Below are positions 1 through 8,340 of a stretch of DNA of 19,698 nt, in pieces. The notes under the pieces were generated by a model, which was given only the letters and a program-made list of their open reading frames with translations, did not search any database and had not been told where the DNA came from. The stretch is from NCBI RefSeq assembly GCF_000429665.1, contig NZ_AUCH01000028.1, positions 1 through 19,698 of the forward strand, given 5' to 3'. Made by a program: the position numbers and the translations under genes. Position 1 is the first letter of the stretch. Each line of letters opens with the position of its first letter. This DNA comes from Azovibrio restrictus DSM 23866 (GTDB lineage Bacteria > Pseudomonadota > Gammaproteobacteria > Burkholderiales > Rhodocyclaceae).

Positions 1-1692
1 GGTGGTGTCGTCCCAGAGCAGTTCGTTGGCGCCGTTGCCCTTGTACATCTTGCTCTTGAGGGCGGCGAGCTTGCGGTTGCCGGGCAGGTTGCCGGCGTGG
101 CTGGCGGTGGCAGGACGATGGGTGCCGTTATAGACGGTGCCGGTGACGATGGGGCGGTCGATGTCGCCGCCCACGTAGGAGATGATCACCTCGTCGCCGA
201 CCCGGGGAATGAAGAGGCCGCCGTATTCGGTGCCGGACCAGGGCTGGACGACGCGGATCCACTGGGAATCCCGGTCCGAGTCGGTGGCCCCGGCGCCCTG
301 GGCGTGGGCATGGTCGGCCTGGCGGGTGAAGGGCATGCGCACCTTGATCCGCCCCAGCTCGTCGGTGTGAATCTCCTCCCCCTCCGGCCCCACCACGATC
401 CCGATCAGCAGGCTCGGCGCCACCGGCTTGGCGTGGGCGGTGCCGCTGAAAGCCGGCACCAGGGGAATGCCCTTGCGCACACAGCTGAAGCGGTTGCGGA
501 ACACCGGCTCATCCAGGCCTGCGTCGATCCCGGCGAAGGCGCCGGCCAGGGCCGGGGTACATAGCGCCCGCAGGGGCGCAGGCCATTCCCCCGGCAGGTT
601 GTTGCGGGCATAGCACTCCACCTGGATCAGGGCAAAACGCCGGGCCTCGGCCCCGTCCTGATCGTGTACCGGATGCCCCGCCAGCTCGAAGGTCTGCCCT
701 ACCGCCAGGGCCCGCTGACTGCCCTGACCGGTGAAGGTCTTGCTCGCCAGGGCATGGGCCTGAGCCCGGAGCCGCCCATAGCGGGCATAGTCCTGCTCGT
801 CGTTGGCGGCATGGCTGGTGTCGTAGTGGTAGTCCTCCAGGGTGCTGGCCAGGCGTCCGCCGTAGCTGCCCTGGCTGACATCCACCGACTTTTCCTGACA
901 CTCCACCAGCACTCTCTTGTATTCGTGGCTGGCCCGCTCCACAGACCCGGTGGCCAGCTGCCGGCTGCCGCCCCAGTGGGTGATGCTGTCCTCCGCCTCG
1001 GTACCATCCGCCCGATGGAAGCGGACCCGGGCGGCGCTGCAGGGGGCAAAAGCGGCCGGGTCGTCGAACAGCACCAGGGTGATCCGGGGCTGTTGGCCGG
1101 GACACCAGTCCTCCCCATGGCGGAAGTACCAGCCTATGCCCTCCTGGGTCAGCCAGCGCTGGATGAAATGGGTGTCGGATTCGTTGTACTGGGTGACCCA
1201 GGACTGGGATGGGTGCTGGCCGATGCAGCGGTCATCCAGGTCGAAGCACTCCGCCAGCACCGGGTTCTTTTCCCGGTGCTCGCCCAGGATCCGGGCCACG
1301 AACTCCCTCACGCTCAGGTCCTGGAACACCCGGCTGTTGCGGCGCCGGGCGAGCACGGCAAAGGGGTCCTGGAGGGTCAGGCGATAACGGGCAAAGCCCC
1401 CATCCGAGCCTTCATGGCGGGCCTGGGTAACGAGGCCGCAGATGGCGCGCTGCTGTCCCTGGTCGGTCAGCAGCGCCAGCTGGGCCGGCACGCCGATGCA
1501 GCGCTTGAGCTCCAGGTGCGCATCGGAGGAAAGACAGGCCAGCTCGTAGGTGTAAGCACCGGAGAGAGATTCCTGGCCGTACAGCTCCAGGGGCAGGAAG
1601 GTGTTGTCGGGAAGGCCCGCCCCGGGTGCCAGGGAAAGTGCCAGCAGCCGGTCGGACTGCATGAACGCACTGGCGAAAGCGGCAAGAGACAT
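1..1692 (-). CDS. vgrG: VgrG spike protein of the type VI secretion system (3' end beyond window)
   Basis: VgrG trimers form the tip of the type VI secretion tube and carry effectors into target cells. The frame is open for 564 codons from ATG at 1692 to the left edge without a stop, so the C-terminus is missing. Residues 1 to about 440 read as the gp27/gp44-like part, beginning MSLAAFASAFMQSDRLLAL, with the typical region around FIQRWLTQEGIGWYF. About 442-535 is the gp5-type OB fold, with LGRIKVRMPF, QWIRVVQPWSG, FIPRVGDEV and GGDIDRPIVTGTVYN. The last visible residues, GNGANELLWDD, are the standard entry into the needle region. Any C-terminal extension or effector domain lies outside the window. 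It is the last visible gene of a PAAR-orf-vgrG series, 91 bases after the upstream stop. No good Shine-Dalgarno precedes the ATG; the start was chosen because it gives the usual family N-terminus. Confidence 0.95.
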   Translation of the reverse strand, partial: MSLAAFASAFMQSDRLLALSLAPGAGLPDNTFLPLELYGQESLSGAYTYELACLSSDAHLELKRCIGVPAQLALLTDQGQQRAICGLVTQARHEGSDGGFARYRLTLQDPFAVLARRRNSRVFQDLSVREFVARILGEHREKNPVLAECFDLDDRCIGQHPSQSWVTQYNESDTHFIQRWLTQEGIGWYFRHGEDWCPGQQPRITLVLFDDPAAFAPCSAARVRFHRADGTEAEDSITHWGGSRQLATGSVERASHEYKRVLVECQEKSVDVSQGSYGGRLASTLEDYHYDTSHAANDEQDYARYGRLRAQAHALASKTFTGQGSQRALAVGQTFELAGHPVHDQDGAEARRFALIQVECYARNNLPGEWPAPLRALCTPALAGAFAGIDAGLDEPVFRNRFSCVRKGIPLVPAFSGTAHAKPVAPSLLIGIVVGPEGEEIHTDELGRIKVRMPFTRQADHAHAQGAGATDSDRDSQWIRVVQPWSGTEYGGLFIPRVGDEVIISYVGGDIDRPIVTGTVYNGTHRPATASHAGNLPGNRKLAALKSKMYKGNGANELLWDDTT

Positions 1693-1725
1693 GGGCGGGG
1701 CAAGGCGGGCGGAAAGCCGGGATAG

Positions 1726-1764
1726 TACATAAGCATGAATGCCGCCGCAATGCCAAAAGCATTG
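1726..1764 (-). promoter_or_regulatory. Stem-loop and possible weak promoter upstream of vgrG
   Basis: This AT-richer pocket lies between the stop of the membrane-anchored protein gene and the vgrG start. It holds a perfect inverted repeat, CAATGC at 1748-1753 and GCATTG at 1759-1764, with a five-base loop. On the minus strand TTGGCA (1756-1751) resembles a -35 box, but the best -10 candidate, TATGTA (1731-1726), sits at a long 19-base spacing. No T-tract follows the hairpin on the minus strand, so it is not a clear terminator. It could be a promoter, an mRNA hairpin or nothing. Confidence 0.25.
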
Positions 1765-1783
1765 ATTATTTCCCGGGCGTGGC

Positions 1784-3259
1784 TCACCCCTCCGGCGGAA
1801 TGAGGGCCACGGCCACCCGCGCCCCGGCCACACCGGCCATCACCAGCTCACAGCCGGCCCCCGGCCGGGCAGCAACAGCCAGGAGTCCCAGGGCATTGAC
1901 CGCCCCCAGGGGGCCGAACACCTGGCCTGCCGGGCAGATTTCCGGCTCCGGCTCATCCGGTGGGACCCCGGCCTCCTCGGCGGGCAGCGGCTGAAAAGCC
2001 TCCACCGCTGCCGGCAGCTGCCGCTGGTTCAGCACCAGGGCCGCCCGCCGTAGCGCGGCTTCAGGCAGATCCCCGTCCAGCCAGATCCGGGTGATTGCCG
2101 GAGCCCGGCTGTCGAAATCAGGGGCGGCCCGCAAGCGGGCCTGTTCCAGCAGAGTCAGCTCGGATTGGGAAACCCCGGGGGACAGCCCCCCATCCACCGG
2201 CCGCCGGACTCTGGCGCTGGCAGTAATACCGCAGGCCGCCGCCAGGGGCGCCGGCAGGAACACCAGGGCACAGCCACCTTCGGAAGGAATACACCGGGTC
2301 TGATACTGCCATTGCACCGGATCTCCCAGCTGATGCTGCCGCAAAGCCTGACGCAAGCTGGCCTCGTCGAACTGGGAAGCAGCCGCCAGCAGCACCAGGC
2401 CCTGATCAGGAAACTGTTGCGTCGCTTCGATCAAGGCATCGATGAGAACCAGGGCCTGGGCCCCATCGGCGGACCGGATGTCGAAGCGGGTCTCCAGGGC
2501 CCCGGGCCAGCCCAGGCCGGGCAGTCGGGATTCCAGATAGGTCACCAGCCGTGCCGCGTCCTCCATCAGGCTGCTGTCGACCAGCAAGCGGATCAGCAGG
2601 GTTGGCGGCTTGGAACGCTGTTCCCGGTCCCAGAACGGGGTCAGGGCATCCACGGCAGGATGGCGGGCCTGCCATGCGGCGGCCTGCCGGCCCAGCCGGG
2701 TGACGCTGCCCTCGGGCTCCAGCAGGCGGAGCAGCAGGATTTCCCATTGGGCAGCGACCCGGAGGCTGCGCCCGTGCAGGCAGGCAAGCGTCTCGGGCAG
2801 GATCAGGGCACGATGGCGCCGGACCGCCAGCTTGTAGGGCAGGCCCTCGTAGTCCACTTCCGCCAGTTCCTGGCTGGGCAGTGCCTGGGCCAGGGCCCCG
2901 GCAAAATCCAGCCCATAGGCCGGGGCTGGCAACAGGAGTTCCCCCTGTACCAGGAGCAGGCTGTCAAAACGGCGCTCCCCGGCACGAGCCTGGGCCAGGG
3001 CCGCCTGCCGGGCCTCAGCCTGCTGCTGGGAGGCCTGGGCTTCCTGCTTTTCTTTCCGGGCACTGAGATGGCGCCGCCAGCCCCATACCAGGGCCACACA
3101 GCCGGCCACGCAGGCCGCCGGCAGCCCCAGCAGCCAGAAGGCCAGCTCCCCCGCGCCATAGGACGGGGTATGGAAACGCAGCCGGTATAACCCCGCGCCC
3201 CAGGCCACCGAAAAGGTGAACAGGGACAGGAACAACCAGCGGAAAGTACTGCGCAGCAT
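1784..3259 (-). CDS. Membrane-anchored protein of the PAAR-vgrG module, function unknown (possible T6SS adaptor or effector)
   Basis: I do not recognise this 491-residue protein with certainty. Two hydrophobic segments near the N-terminus (about 7-27 and 38-62) are followed by an Ala/Gln/Glu-rich, probably coiled-coil stretch (about 66-95) and then a large soluble region. The soluble part alternates strands and helices, and near the C-terminus has a Gly/Ala-rich segment (GQVFGPLGAVNALGLL) followed by two hydrophobic strands. That pattern reminds me of the end of thiolase-like folds; some T6SS cluster proteins of that fold are thought to load effectors. This is inference from pattern only. The gene starts 17 bases after the PAAR stop and lies upstream of vgrG, so co-transcription and a role with this spike are likely. 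An effector with an N-terminal membrane-crossing region is the main alternative. No toxin catalytic motif was seen. Confidence 0.8.
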   Translation of the reverse strand: MLRSTFRWLFLSLFTFSVAWGAGLYRLRFHTPSYGAGELAFWLLGLPAACVAGCVALVWGWRRHLSARKEKQEAQASQQQAEARQAALAQARAGERRFDSLLLVQGELLLPAPAYGLDFAGALAQALPSQELAEVDYEGLPYKLAVRRHRALILPETLACLHGRSLRVAAQWEILLLRLLEPEGSVTRLGRQAAAWQARHPAVDALTPFWDREQRSKPPTLLIRLLVDSSLMEDAARLVTYLESRLPGLGWPGALETRFDIRSADGAQALVLIDALIEATQQFPDQGLVLLAAASQFDEASLRQALRQHQLGDPVQWQYQTRCIPSEGGCALVFLPAPLAAACGITASARVRRPVDGGLSPGVSQSELTLLEQARLRAAPDFDSRAPAITRIWLDGDLPEAALRRAALVLNQRQLPAAVEAFQPLPAEEAGVPPDEPEPEICPAGQVFGPLGAVNALGLLAVAARPGAGCELVMAGVAGARVAVALIPPEG

Positions 3260-3276
3260 GGAGGCCCCCGGGATGT

Positions 3277-3540
3277 TCAGAGTTCGGCCGTACTGAACTG
3301 GGTCGGAATCAAGGTGGCGCCGCAGGCGGTCTTGTCTCCCTGCCGGGCTACCGGGCTGCCGTCCACCACGGTGGAGGGATCGCCGGTGACGATCTTGCAG
3401 ACCCCATGCCCCGGAATCGGGCAGGCCACCAGATCACCGATGCGGGCCACGGGCTTGCCTTCCACCAGGGTGGCCGGGGAAGCGGAGACAACCACGCCCC
3501 CATGGTCGGTGGGATCCCCGAGACGGATGAGAAAACGCAT
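3277..3540 (-). CDS. PAAR-domain spike-tip protein
   Basis: PAAR proteins form the sharp zinc-binding cone that caps a VgrG trimer and can carry effectors. The 87-residue product is a single complete PAAR domain: LGDPTDHGG near the N-terminus, SPATLVEGKPVARIGD, CPIPGHG, DPSTVVDGSPVARQGD and CGATL. H13, H45 and C73 are likely metal ligands, with C40 another candidate. There is no N- or C-terminal extension, so it is a stand-alone tip and not a PAAR-effector fusion. A weak CAGGG lies about nine bases before the ATG. It is the first gene of the visible T6SS module and lies 108 bases after the last kinase gene on the same strand. Confidence 0.95.
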   Translation of the reverse strand: MRFLIRLGDPTDHGGVVVSASPATLVEGKPVARIGDLVACPIPGHGVCKIVTGDPSTVVDGSPVARQGDKTACGATLIPTQFSTAEL

Positions 3541-3574
3541 GACGGCACCCTGAAGCGGCAGATGGAAAGCCCGG

Positions 3575-3605
3575 ATTGTATTCCATAAGCATCGCCCCGG
3601 AATAC
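3575..3605 (-). promoter_or_regulatory. Possible promoter and operator for the PAAR-vgrG module
   Basis: The 108-base gap between the kinase stop and the PAAR start contains TACAAT on the minus strand (3580-3575), a good -10 match. It lacks a convincing -35 at normal spacing. A perfect inverted repeat, GTATTCC at 3578-3584 and GGAATAC at 3599-3605, spans the upstream promoter region and overlaps the -10 candidate. A regulator binding here could separate T6SS expression from the upstream signalling operon. The arrangement is visible; the function is inference. Confidence 0.35.
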
Positions 3606-3648
3606 GCAGCGGAGCAGGCAGACCATGGCAACCGCAGCAGCCCCGGGT

Positions 3649-5325
3649 TCAAGCCTCTTTTCCGGCCCCCGCCTGCCACTGACGCGGCAGCACCACCCGG
3701 AAGGTGCTGCCCTGGCCGGGCTCGCTTTTCACCTCGATGTGCCCCCCGTGCTTGTGCACGATGCCGTAGGAGAGGGAAAGGCCGAGGCCGGTGCCCTTGC
3801 CTACGGGCTTGGTGGTGTAGAAGGGTTCGAAGATGCGGCCCATCTGTTCCGGGGTGATGCCCTTGCCCGTGTCCTCCACCTCCACCCACACCCGCTCCTC
3901 GTCGTAGCCGGTGCGGATGGTGATCGTGCCCTGGCTTTCGATGGCGTGGGCGGCATTCACCAGGAGGTTCATGAACACCTGGTTCAACTGGGAGGGCAGG
4001 CATTCGATCTCCGGGATGCGGCCGTATTCCTTGACCACCCGGGCCTTGTACTTGAGTTCGTTCCAGACCACGTTGAGGGTGCTGTCCAGTCCCGTTTCCA
4101 GGTTGGCCCAGACCCGCTCGGCGCTGTCTACGTGGGAAAAATCCTTCAGGTCCAGGACGATCTGCTTGATGCGCTGCAGACCATCCAGGGTTTCCGTCAA
4201 CAGCTGGCCGATGTCCTCGCGCAGGTAGTCGGCATCGATGTCCTGCTTCAGGGCCCGGATCGCCTCGCGCTCGGGCTCGGAGAGGCTGGCTTCCCTGGCC
4301 TCGTAGGCGGCCTGCAGTCGCAGCAGGTCGGTGACGTAGCGTTGCAGGGAGCCCAGGTTGGACATGACGAAGCCCACCGGGTTGTTGATCTCATGGGCCA
4401 CCCCCGCCGCCAGCTGGCCGATGGAAGCCATCTTCTCCGACTGCAGCAGCTGGGTCTGGGCCTCTTCCAGCTTCCGGATCAGCTCCGCCTGGCGGGCCCG
4501 TTCCGCCTCCAGGCTGGCATTGGCGGCCTGCAGGTCGGCGGTGCGCTCCAGCACCCGCTCCTCCAGCTTGTCCCGAGATTCCCGCAGGGCCACTTCGGCC
4601 AGGGTGCGCTCGGTGATGTCGCTGAAGCCGAACACCCGGCCGACGATGTGCTCGCCCAGGTACTGAGGCCTGGACTTGCACTCCAGGACCCGGCCATCCC
4701 GGAGCCGGAACACGTCCTCGGTCTCGCCGCCATCGACGATGGCCTGGAGCCGGGCCCGGAAGATATCGGCTTCCTCCACCTGTTCCGCCATGCGGGCCAG
4801 GATGGCCCCGTCATCCCGGGCCAGCAGCAGGGCCTCGGGGATGTTCCAGATGCTGCTGAACAGCCGGTTGAGGCTGGCGATGTGGCCCTGCCAGTCGATC
4901 ACCAGGATGCCATTGCCGGTGGATTCCAGGGTGGCGCGCAGCTGGGACAGGGTCTGCTCCAGGGCCGCCTCCACCTGGCGCTCCTGGCCCACGTCCCGGG
5001 CCAGCACCAGGAGCAGGCGGCCTCCCTCGTGCTCCAGGAGCCGCACCGACTTGCTCACCGTGAGCAGGGTGGCATCGGCGCACTGGTAGAAACTTTCCTG
5101 ATTGTCGATTTCCAGGCACTGGCCGGCCCGCACTTCCTCCCAGTAGAAGACGTCCTGGAGGGCGCTCTCGATCTCGGTAATGCACATGCCCAGCAGAGCT
5201 TCCGGCGCATAGCCCAGGGTCCGGCTGGCCACCTGGTTGGCCCGCAAGATGCGCAGTTCCCCGGGCTCCACCAGCAGCATCATGCAGGGGGCCTGGTCCA
5301 GCATCAGCTGTTCGAGCTGGCTCAT
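3649..5325 (-). CDS. Soluble PAS-PAS sensor histidine kinase
   Basis: This 558-residue cytoplasmic kinase is expected to autophosphorylate on histidine and pass phosphate to a receiver. A PAS domain spans about 1-115 (ANQVASRTLGYAPEALLG) and a second about 128-240, ending in FSDITER. A coiled coil (about 240-297) leads to the H-box SIGQLAAGVAHEINNP with phospho-acceptor H311. The ATPase domain has the N-box NQVFMNLLVNAAHAI, the G1 box DTGKG near 485 and the G2 box GKGTGLGLSLSYGIV near 510. No signal peptide or membrane segment is present. From H311 to the DFSHVD motif is about 85 residues, longer than an ordinary HisKA helical pair. Its ATG overlaps the HD-GYP stop codon by four bases (ATGA), and AAGGAGG lies about ten bases upstream. 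It is the last gene of the signalling operon and has no receiver directly beside it. The signal is unknown. Confidence 0.95.
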   Translation of the reverse strand: MSQLEQLMLDQAPCMMLLVEPGELRILRANQVASRTLGYAPEALLGMCITEIESALQDVFYWEEVRAGQCLEIDNQESFYQCADATLLTVSKSVRLLEHEGGRLLLVLARDVGQERQVEAALEQTLSQLRATLESTGNGILVIDWQGHIASLNRLFSSIWNIPEALLLARDDGAILARMAEQVEEADIFRARLQAIVDGGETEDVFRLRDGRVLECKSRPQYLGEHIVGRVFGFSDITERTLAEVALRESRDKLEERVLERTADLQAANASLEAERARQAELIRKLEEAQTQLLQSEKMASIGQLAAGVAHEINNPVGFVMSNLGSLQRYVTDLLRLQAAYEAREASLSEPEREAIRALKQDIDADYLREDIGQLLTETLDGLQRIKQIVLDLKDFSHVDSAERVWANLETGLDSTLNVVWNELKYKARVVKEYGRIPEIECLPSQLNQVFMNLLVNAAHAIESQGTITIRTGYDEERVWVEVEDTGKGITPEQMGRIFEPFYTTKPVGKGTGLGLSLSYGIVHKHGGHIEVKSEPGQGSTFRVVLPRQWQAGAGKEA

Positions 5326-6791
5326 GGGGTCCCGGCCTCCTTGCCGGACTGGCCGGCATCAAAGTAGTAGCTGACCCGTTTCCTGGGACTCAGGTAGTTG
5401 TACACCTCGGTGGCCACCTGGGCGGGGCGGATGGCCTTGGCGATGTTCAGGTCGGTTTCCTGTTCCATATTGACCAGCATCGCCTCGTCCTTGGGGATGC
5501 TGGCATCGTAGACCACCACCATGGGTTTCATGGGCTTGGCGGTGTTCACCGTCGCCACCATGCCGATCACCCCGTTGGAGAGCTGCACGATGGTGCCCGG
5601 CGGGTAGACCCCGAGGCAACGCACCAGTACCTGGAGCAGCTTCGGATCGAACTTGCTCCTCAGCCTGGCGAACATGATGGACAGGGCCTCGTGGGGGGTC
5701 AGGGCATTGGCGATGTGCGGCGGATTGCACAGCACGTCGTAATAGTTGGTCAAGGCGACGATGCGGGACAGGAGCCCGATGGCCTCCCCCTTCAACTGCT
5801 GGGGATAGCCGCTGCCGTCGAACAGCTCATGGTGTTCGAGGATGATGCGGTTGATGGCGGGAGAAAACTGCAGCCGCTGCCCCATCTCCATGCCGTACTG
5901 GCAGTGCATCTCGTACAGATGCTGCTCGGCCAGGCTCAGGGGCTCCTGCTTCATCAGGATGCGGTTGGGAATCTCCTTGCGGCCGATGTCATGGAACAGG
6001 GCCCCCATGCCCAGGGCACCCACGGCCTCCTGGGGCAGGTGGATGTCCCGGGCCACCATCAGGGCCAGGGTGGTGACGTTGAGGGAGTGGAAATAGAGCT
6101 CCTCCCCTCCCAGCTTGTCGCCCATGACGTGAATCGCCAGCTCCGGGGCACAGAGGATGGAGTCGGCGATCTGGGTCACCAGCTCGGTGGCCTGGCGCAC
6201 GGTTTCGGCGGGCCGGGTAAACAGGTTCTTCTCCACCTCGCGCAAGGTCCGGGCCGTGTCCACGAAGGCATTCTCGATGCGCGCCGCCGCCTCCCGCTGC
6301 ACCCGGATCCGTTCCATCATCGCCTGCTTGGCGGCCAGGGCCTTGGCGATATAGGGACTGACGGCGGGTTCCGGCGCGACGGCCCCGGGCCCCGCCGGGC
6401 TGGGCGGCAGCTCGGACGGCAGCGCCGGCTGAACCCCGGGCGGCACTGCACCGGTCACGAGGTCTGGCGCTTCGGGCGGCGCTTCCGGCAATACAGGCAA
6501 TACCGGCGGGGCCGCGGCCGGAGCGGCAGCGCCATGAGCCTGAGGAGGCGCCGCTGCCACCGCGTTGCCGGACTCGGGTGCCCCCGCCCCGGGAACTGCC
6601 GGCGGCGGGTCGCTCAAGGCTGGGTTGTAGCGCACCCGCTCCAGGCCCAGCTCCCGGATCATGCGGATCTGTTCCTCGGACTTGATCTTGAAGTGGCTGA
6701 ATGCGAAGGGATGCCGGAACCAGGGCAGGTCCAGGATGATGTACAGACCGACCCGGAGCTCGGCCATGGAGACGCTGGCGCTATCGCTCAT
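5322..6791 (-). CDS. DUF3391 and HD-GYP domain cyclic di-GMP phosphodiesterase
   Basis: HD-GYP enzymes hydrolyse cyclic di-GMP, usually to GMP. Residues 1 to about 56 match the DUF3391 N-terminal domain (ELRVGLYI, PWFRHPF, FKIKS). About 58-145 is a Pro/Ala-rich low-complexity linker. The HD-GYP domain spans about 200-390, with H235, the HD pair H267-D268 in LFHDIGRKEIP, and HHELFDGSGYP with GYP at 328-330, so catalytic residues look intact. A C-terminal region (about 395-470) follows. There is no receiver or recognised sensor domain, so it is probably controlled by abundance, by the DUF3391 part or by partner proteins. GGGAG lies seven bases before the chosen ATG. It follows the hemerythrin kinase by 57 bases and overlaps the last kinase gene by four, which suggests translational coupling. 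Confidence 0.95.
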   Translation of the reverse strand: MSDSASVSMAELRVGLYIILDLPWFRHPFAFSHFKIKSEEQIRMIRELGLERVRYNPALSDPPPAVPGAGAPESGNAVAAAPPQAHGAAAPAAAPPVLPVLPEAPPEAPDLVTGAVPPGVQPALPSELPPSPAGPGAVAPEPAVSPYIAKALAAKQAMMERIRVQREAAARIENAFVDTARTLREVEKNLFTRPAETVRQATELVTQIADSILCAPELAIHVMGDKLGGEELYFHSLNVTTLALMVARDIHLPQEAVGALGMGALFHDIGRKEIPNRILMKQEPLSLAEQHLYEMHCQYGMEMGQRLQFSPAINRIILEHHELFDGSGYPQQLKGEAIGLLSRIVALTNYYDVLCNPPHIANALTPHEALSIMFARLRSKFDPKLLQVLVRCLGVYPPGTIVQLSNGVIGMVATVNTAKPMKPMVVVYDASIPKDEAMLVNMEQETDLNIAKAIRPAQVATEVYNYLSPRKRVSYYFDAGQSGKEAGTP

Positions 6792-6848
6792 GACCGGGCT
6801 CCCGGGGGCGGACGGGATGGACGCGGCGGGCCCATGATCCCCTCCCGG

Positions 6849-8300
6849 CTAGGCCGGCCGCTCCGGGTCCAGGGGCAGCAGCACGGTGAAGCTGGAGCCC
6901 TGACCCGGCTCGCTATGCACCAGGATCTGCCCGCCGTGACGCTTGACGATCTCGTAGGAGAGGGACAGCCCCAGGCCCGTGCCCTTGCCCACCGGCTTGG
7001 TGGTGAAGAAGGGCTCGAACAGGTGCTTCAACACCTCGGGCCCCATGCCCCGGCCGGAATCGCTCACCGTCAGCTCCACCCCGGCCGGGGTGGCCCGGCT
7101 GCTCAGGGTCAACTTGCCCGGCGGCGTCTCGATGGCCTGCACCCCGTTGACCAGGAGATTCATCAGCACCTGGCTGATCTGGGCCGGCAGGCAGCGCACC
7201 GGCGGTAGCGCCGGGTCCAGCCGGCGTTCCACCTGGGCCTTGTACTTGACCTCGTGCCAGACCACGTTGAGGGTGGATTCCAGTACCGCGTTCAGGTCCG
7301 CCTCCTGCCAATCCCCGTGATCCACATGGGAAAACTCCTTCATGTCCTGGACGATCTTCCTGACCCGCTCCAGCCCTTCGCCGGATTCCCGCAGCAGATC
7401 CCGCACATCCTCCCGCAGGAAGTCGTAATCCAACTCCTGGCGCTTGCCGGCGATGGCCTGGCGGGCCGCCTCGGGCAGGGCCCCGGCCTGGGCCTCGTAG
7501 GTGTCCACCAGGTCCAGGAGCCGGCCCACGTACTGGGTCAGGCTGCCCAGGTTGGAGCTGACGAAGCCCACCGGGTTGTTGATCTCGTGGGCCACTCCCG
7601 CCGCCAGCTGGCCGATGGCGGACATCTTTTCCGACTGCAGCAGCTGCTCCCGGGTGCGCTCCACCTCGGCCAGGGCCTTTTGCAGTTCGGCGGTACGTTC
7701 CTGCACCCGCTGCTCCAGGTGCGCGTTCAGGGCCGCCAGCTCGTCCCGGGTCCTGACCAGAGCCAGGTTGCGCTGGGCCATCAGGTCGTAGAGATGCTCC
7801 ATGGCCTCCAGCAGGATCCGGGTGGGCGCCTCTTCCACCTCGTAGTCCCGGCTGGTACGCCGTTCCGCCGGCAGTCCCTGGTTGATCCGGGCAATCTGGC
7901 CGGCCATGTCCTTGTCAGAACCCAGAATGTGGAAGGACAGCCAGCTGGTGACGAAGCGCACCAGCAGTTCCAGGATTTCCCGGGACTGGTGCGCAGCCAG
8001 GTATTCGCTCCGGGCCAGCCGTACCTGCTCCCCGAAGGCCCCGTGCTGGCGCTCATGGACTTCCATGTGGCGGGGATCGCAGCCGGATTCCCGCATCAGC
8101 CGCTCCTCGTCGGCAAAGTGCACCACCGCGTAGGCGGCCAGGCCGTCGAGCAGGGCGATTACATCCTCGGGTTCCGCGTGGCGCTGTTCGGTCACCACCT
8201 CCACCAGGCTGTTGAGCAGATCCACCAGGTGCCGATGCTGGCTGTCCACGATGGCAATGCCGGTTTCGTAGCGTTGGTCCCACTTGAAGGTTTCTAGCAT
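6849..8300 (-). CDS. Hemerythrin-histidine kinase fusion (likely O2, NO or redox sensor)
   Basis: The N-terminal 135 or so residues are a bacteriohemerythrin domain, a four-helix bundle that binds a non-heme di-iron centre. All seven expected ligands are visible: H22, H61, E65, H78, H82, H124 and D129, with the typical start MLETFKWDQRYETGIAIVD. A coiled coil (about 160-228) joins it to a kinase core with H-box H238 (AIGQLAAGVAHEINNP), an N-box (QVLMNLLVNGVQAI), a G1 box in DSGRGMG and a G2 box GKGTGLGLSLSYEIV. There are no membrane segments. Other hemerythrin domains fused to signalling proteins sense oxygen or redox state; that this one does so is inference. The G1 surroundings and NGVQAI differ from the other three kinases in the operon, so its core has diverged more. 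GAGGAG lies about nine bases upstream of the ATG. It sits between the stand-alone receiver and the DUF3391-HD-GYP gene. Confidence 0.95.
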   Translation of the reverse strand: MLETFKWDQRYETGIAIVDSQHRHLVDLLNSLVEVVTEQRHAEPEDVIALLDGLAAYAVVHFADEERLMRESGCDPRHMEVHERQHGAFGEQVRLARSEYLAAHQSREILELLVRFVTSWLSFHILGSDKDMAGQIARINQGLPAERRTSRDYEVEEAPTRILLEAMEHLYDLMAQRNLALVRTRDELAALNAHLEQRVQERTAELQKALAEVERTREQLLQSEKMSAIGQLAAGVAHEINNPVGFVSSNLGSLTQYVGRLLDLVDTYEAQAGALPEAARQAIAGKRQELDYDFLREDVRDLLRESGEGLERVRKIVQDMKEFSHVDHGDWQEADLNAVLESTLNVVWHEVKYKAQVERRLDPALPPVRCLPAQISQVLMNLLVNGVQAIETPPGKLTLSSRATPAGVELTVSDSGRGMGPEVLKHLFEPFFTTKPVGKGTGLGLSLSYEIVKRHGGQILVHSEPGQGSSFTVLLPLDPERPA

Positions 8301-8340
8301 CGTGTCTTTCTCCTCGCAGGCCGGGGGCCGCTGCAGGGCC

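Noticed and set aside
664..1725. Plus-strand open frame of 353 codons opposite vgrG
   Set aside because: The minus strand encodes a clear VgrG over the same bases; the plus frame has no recognisable motif.
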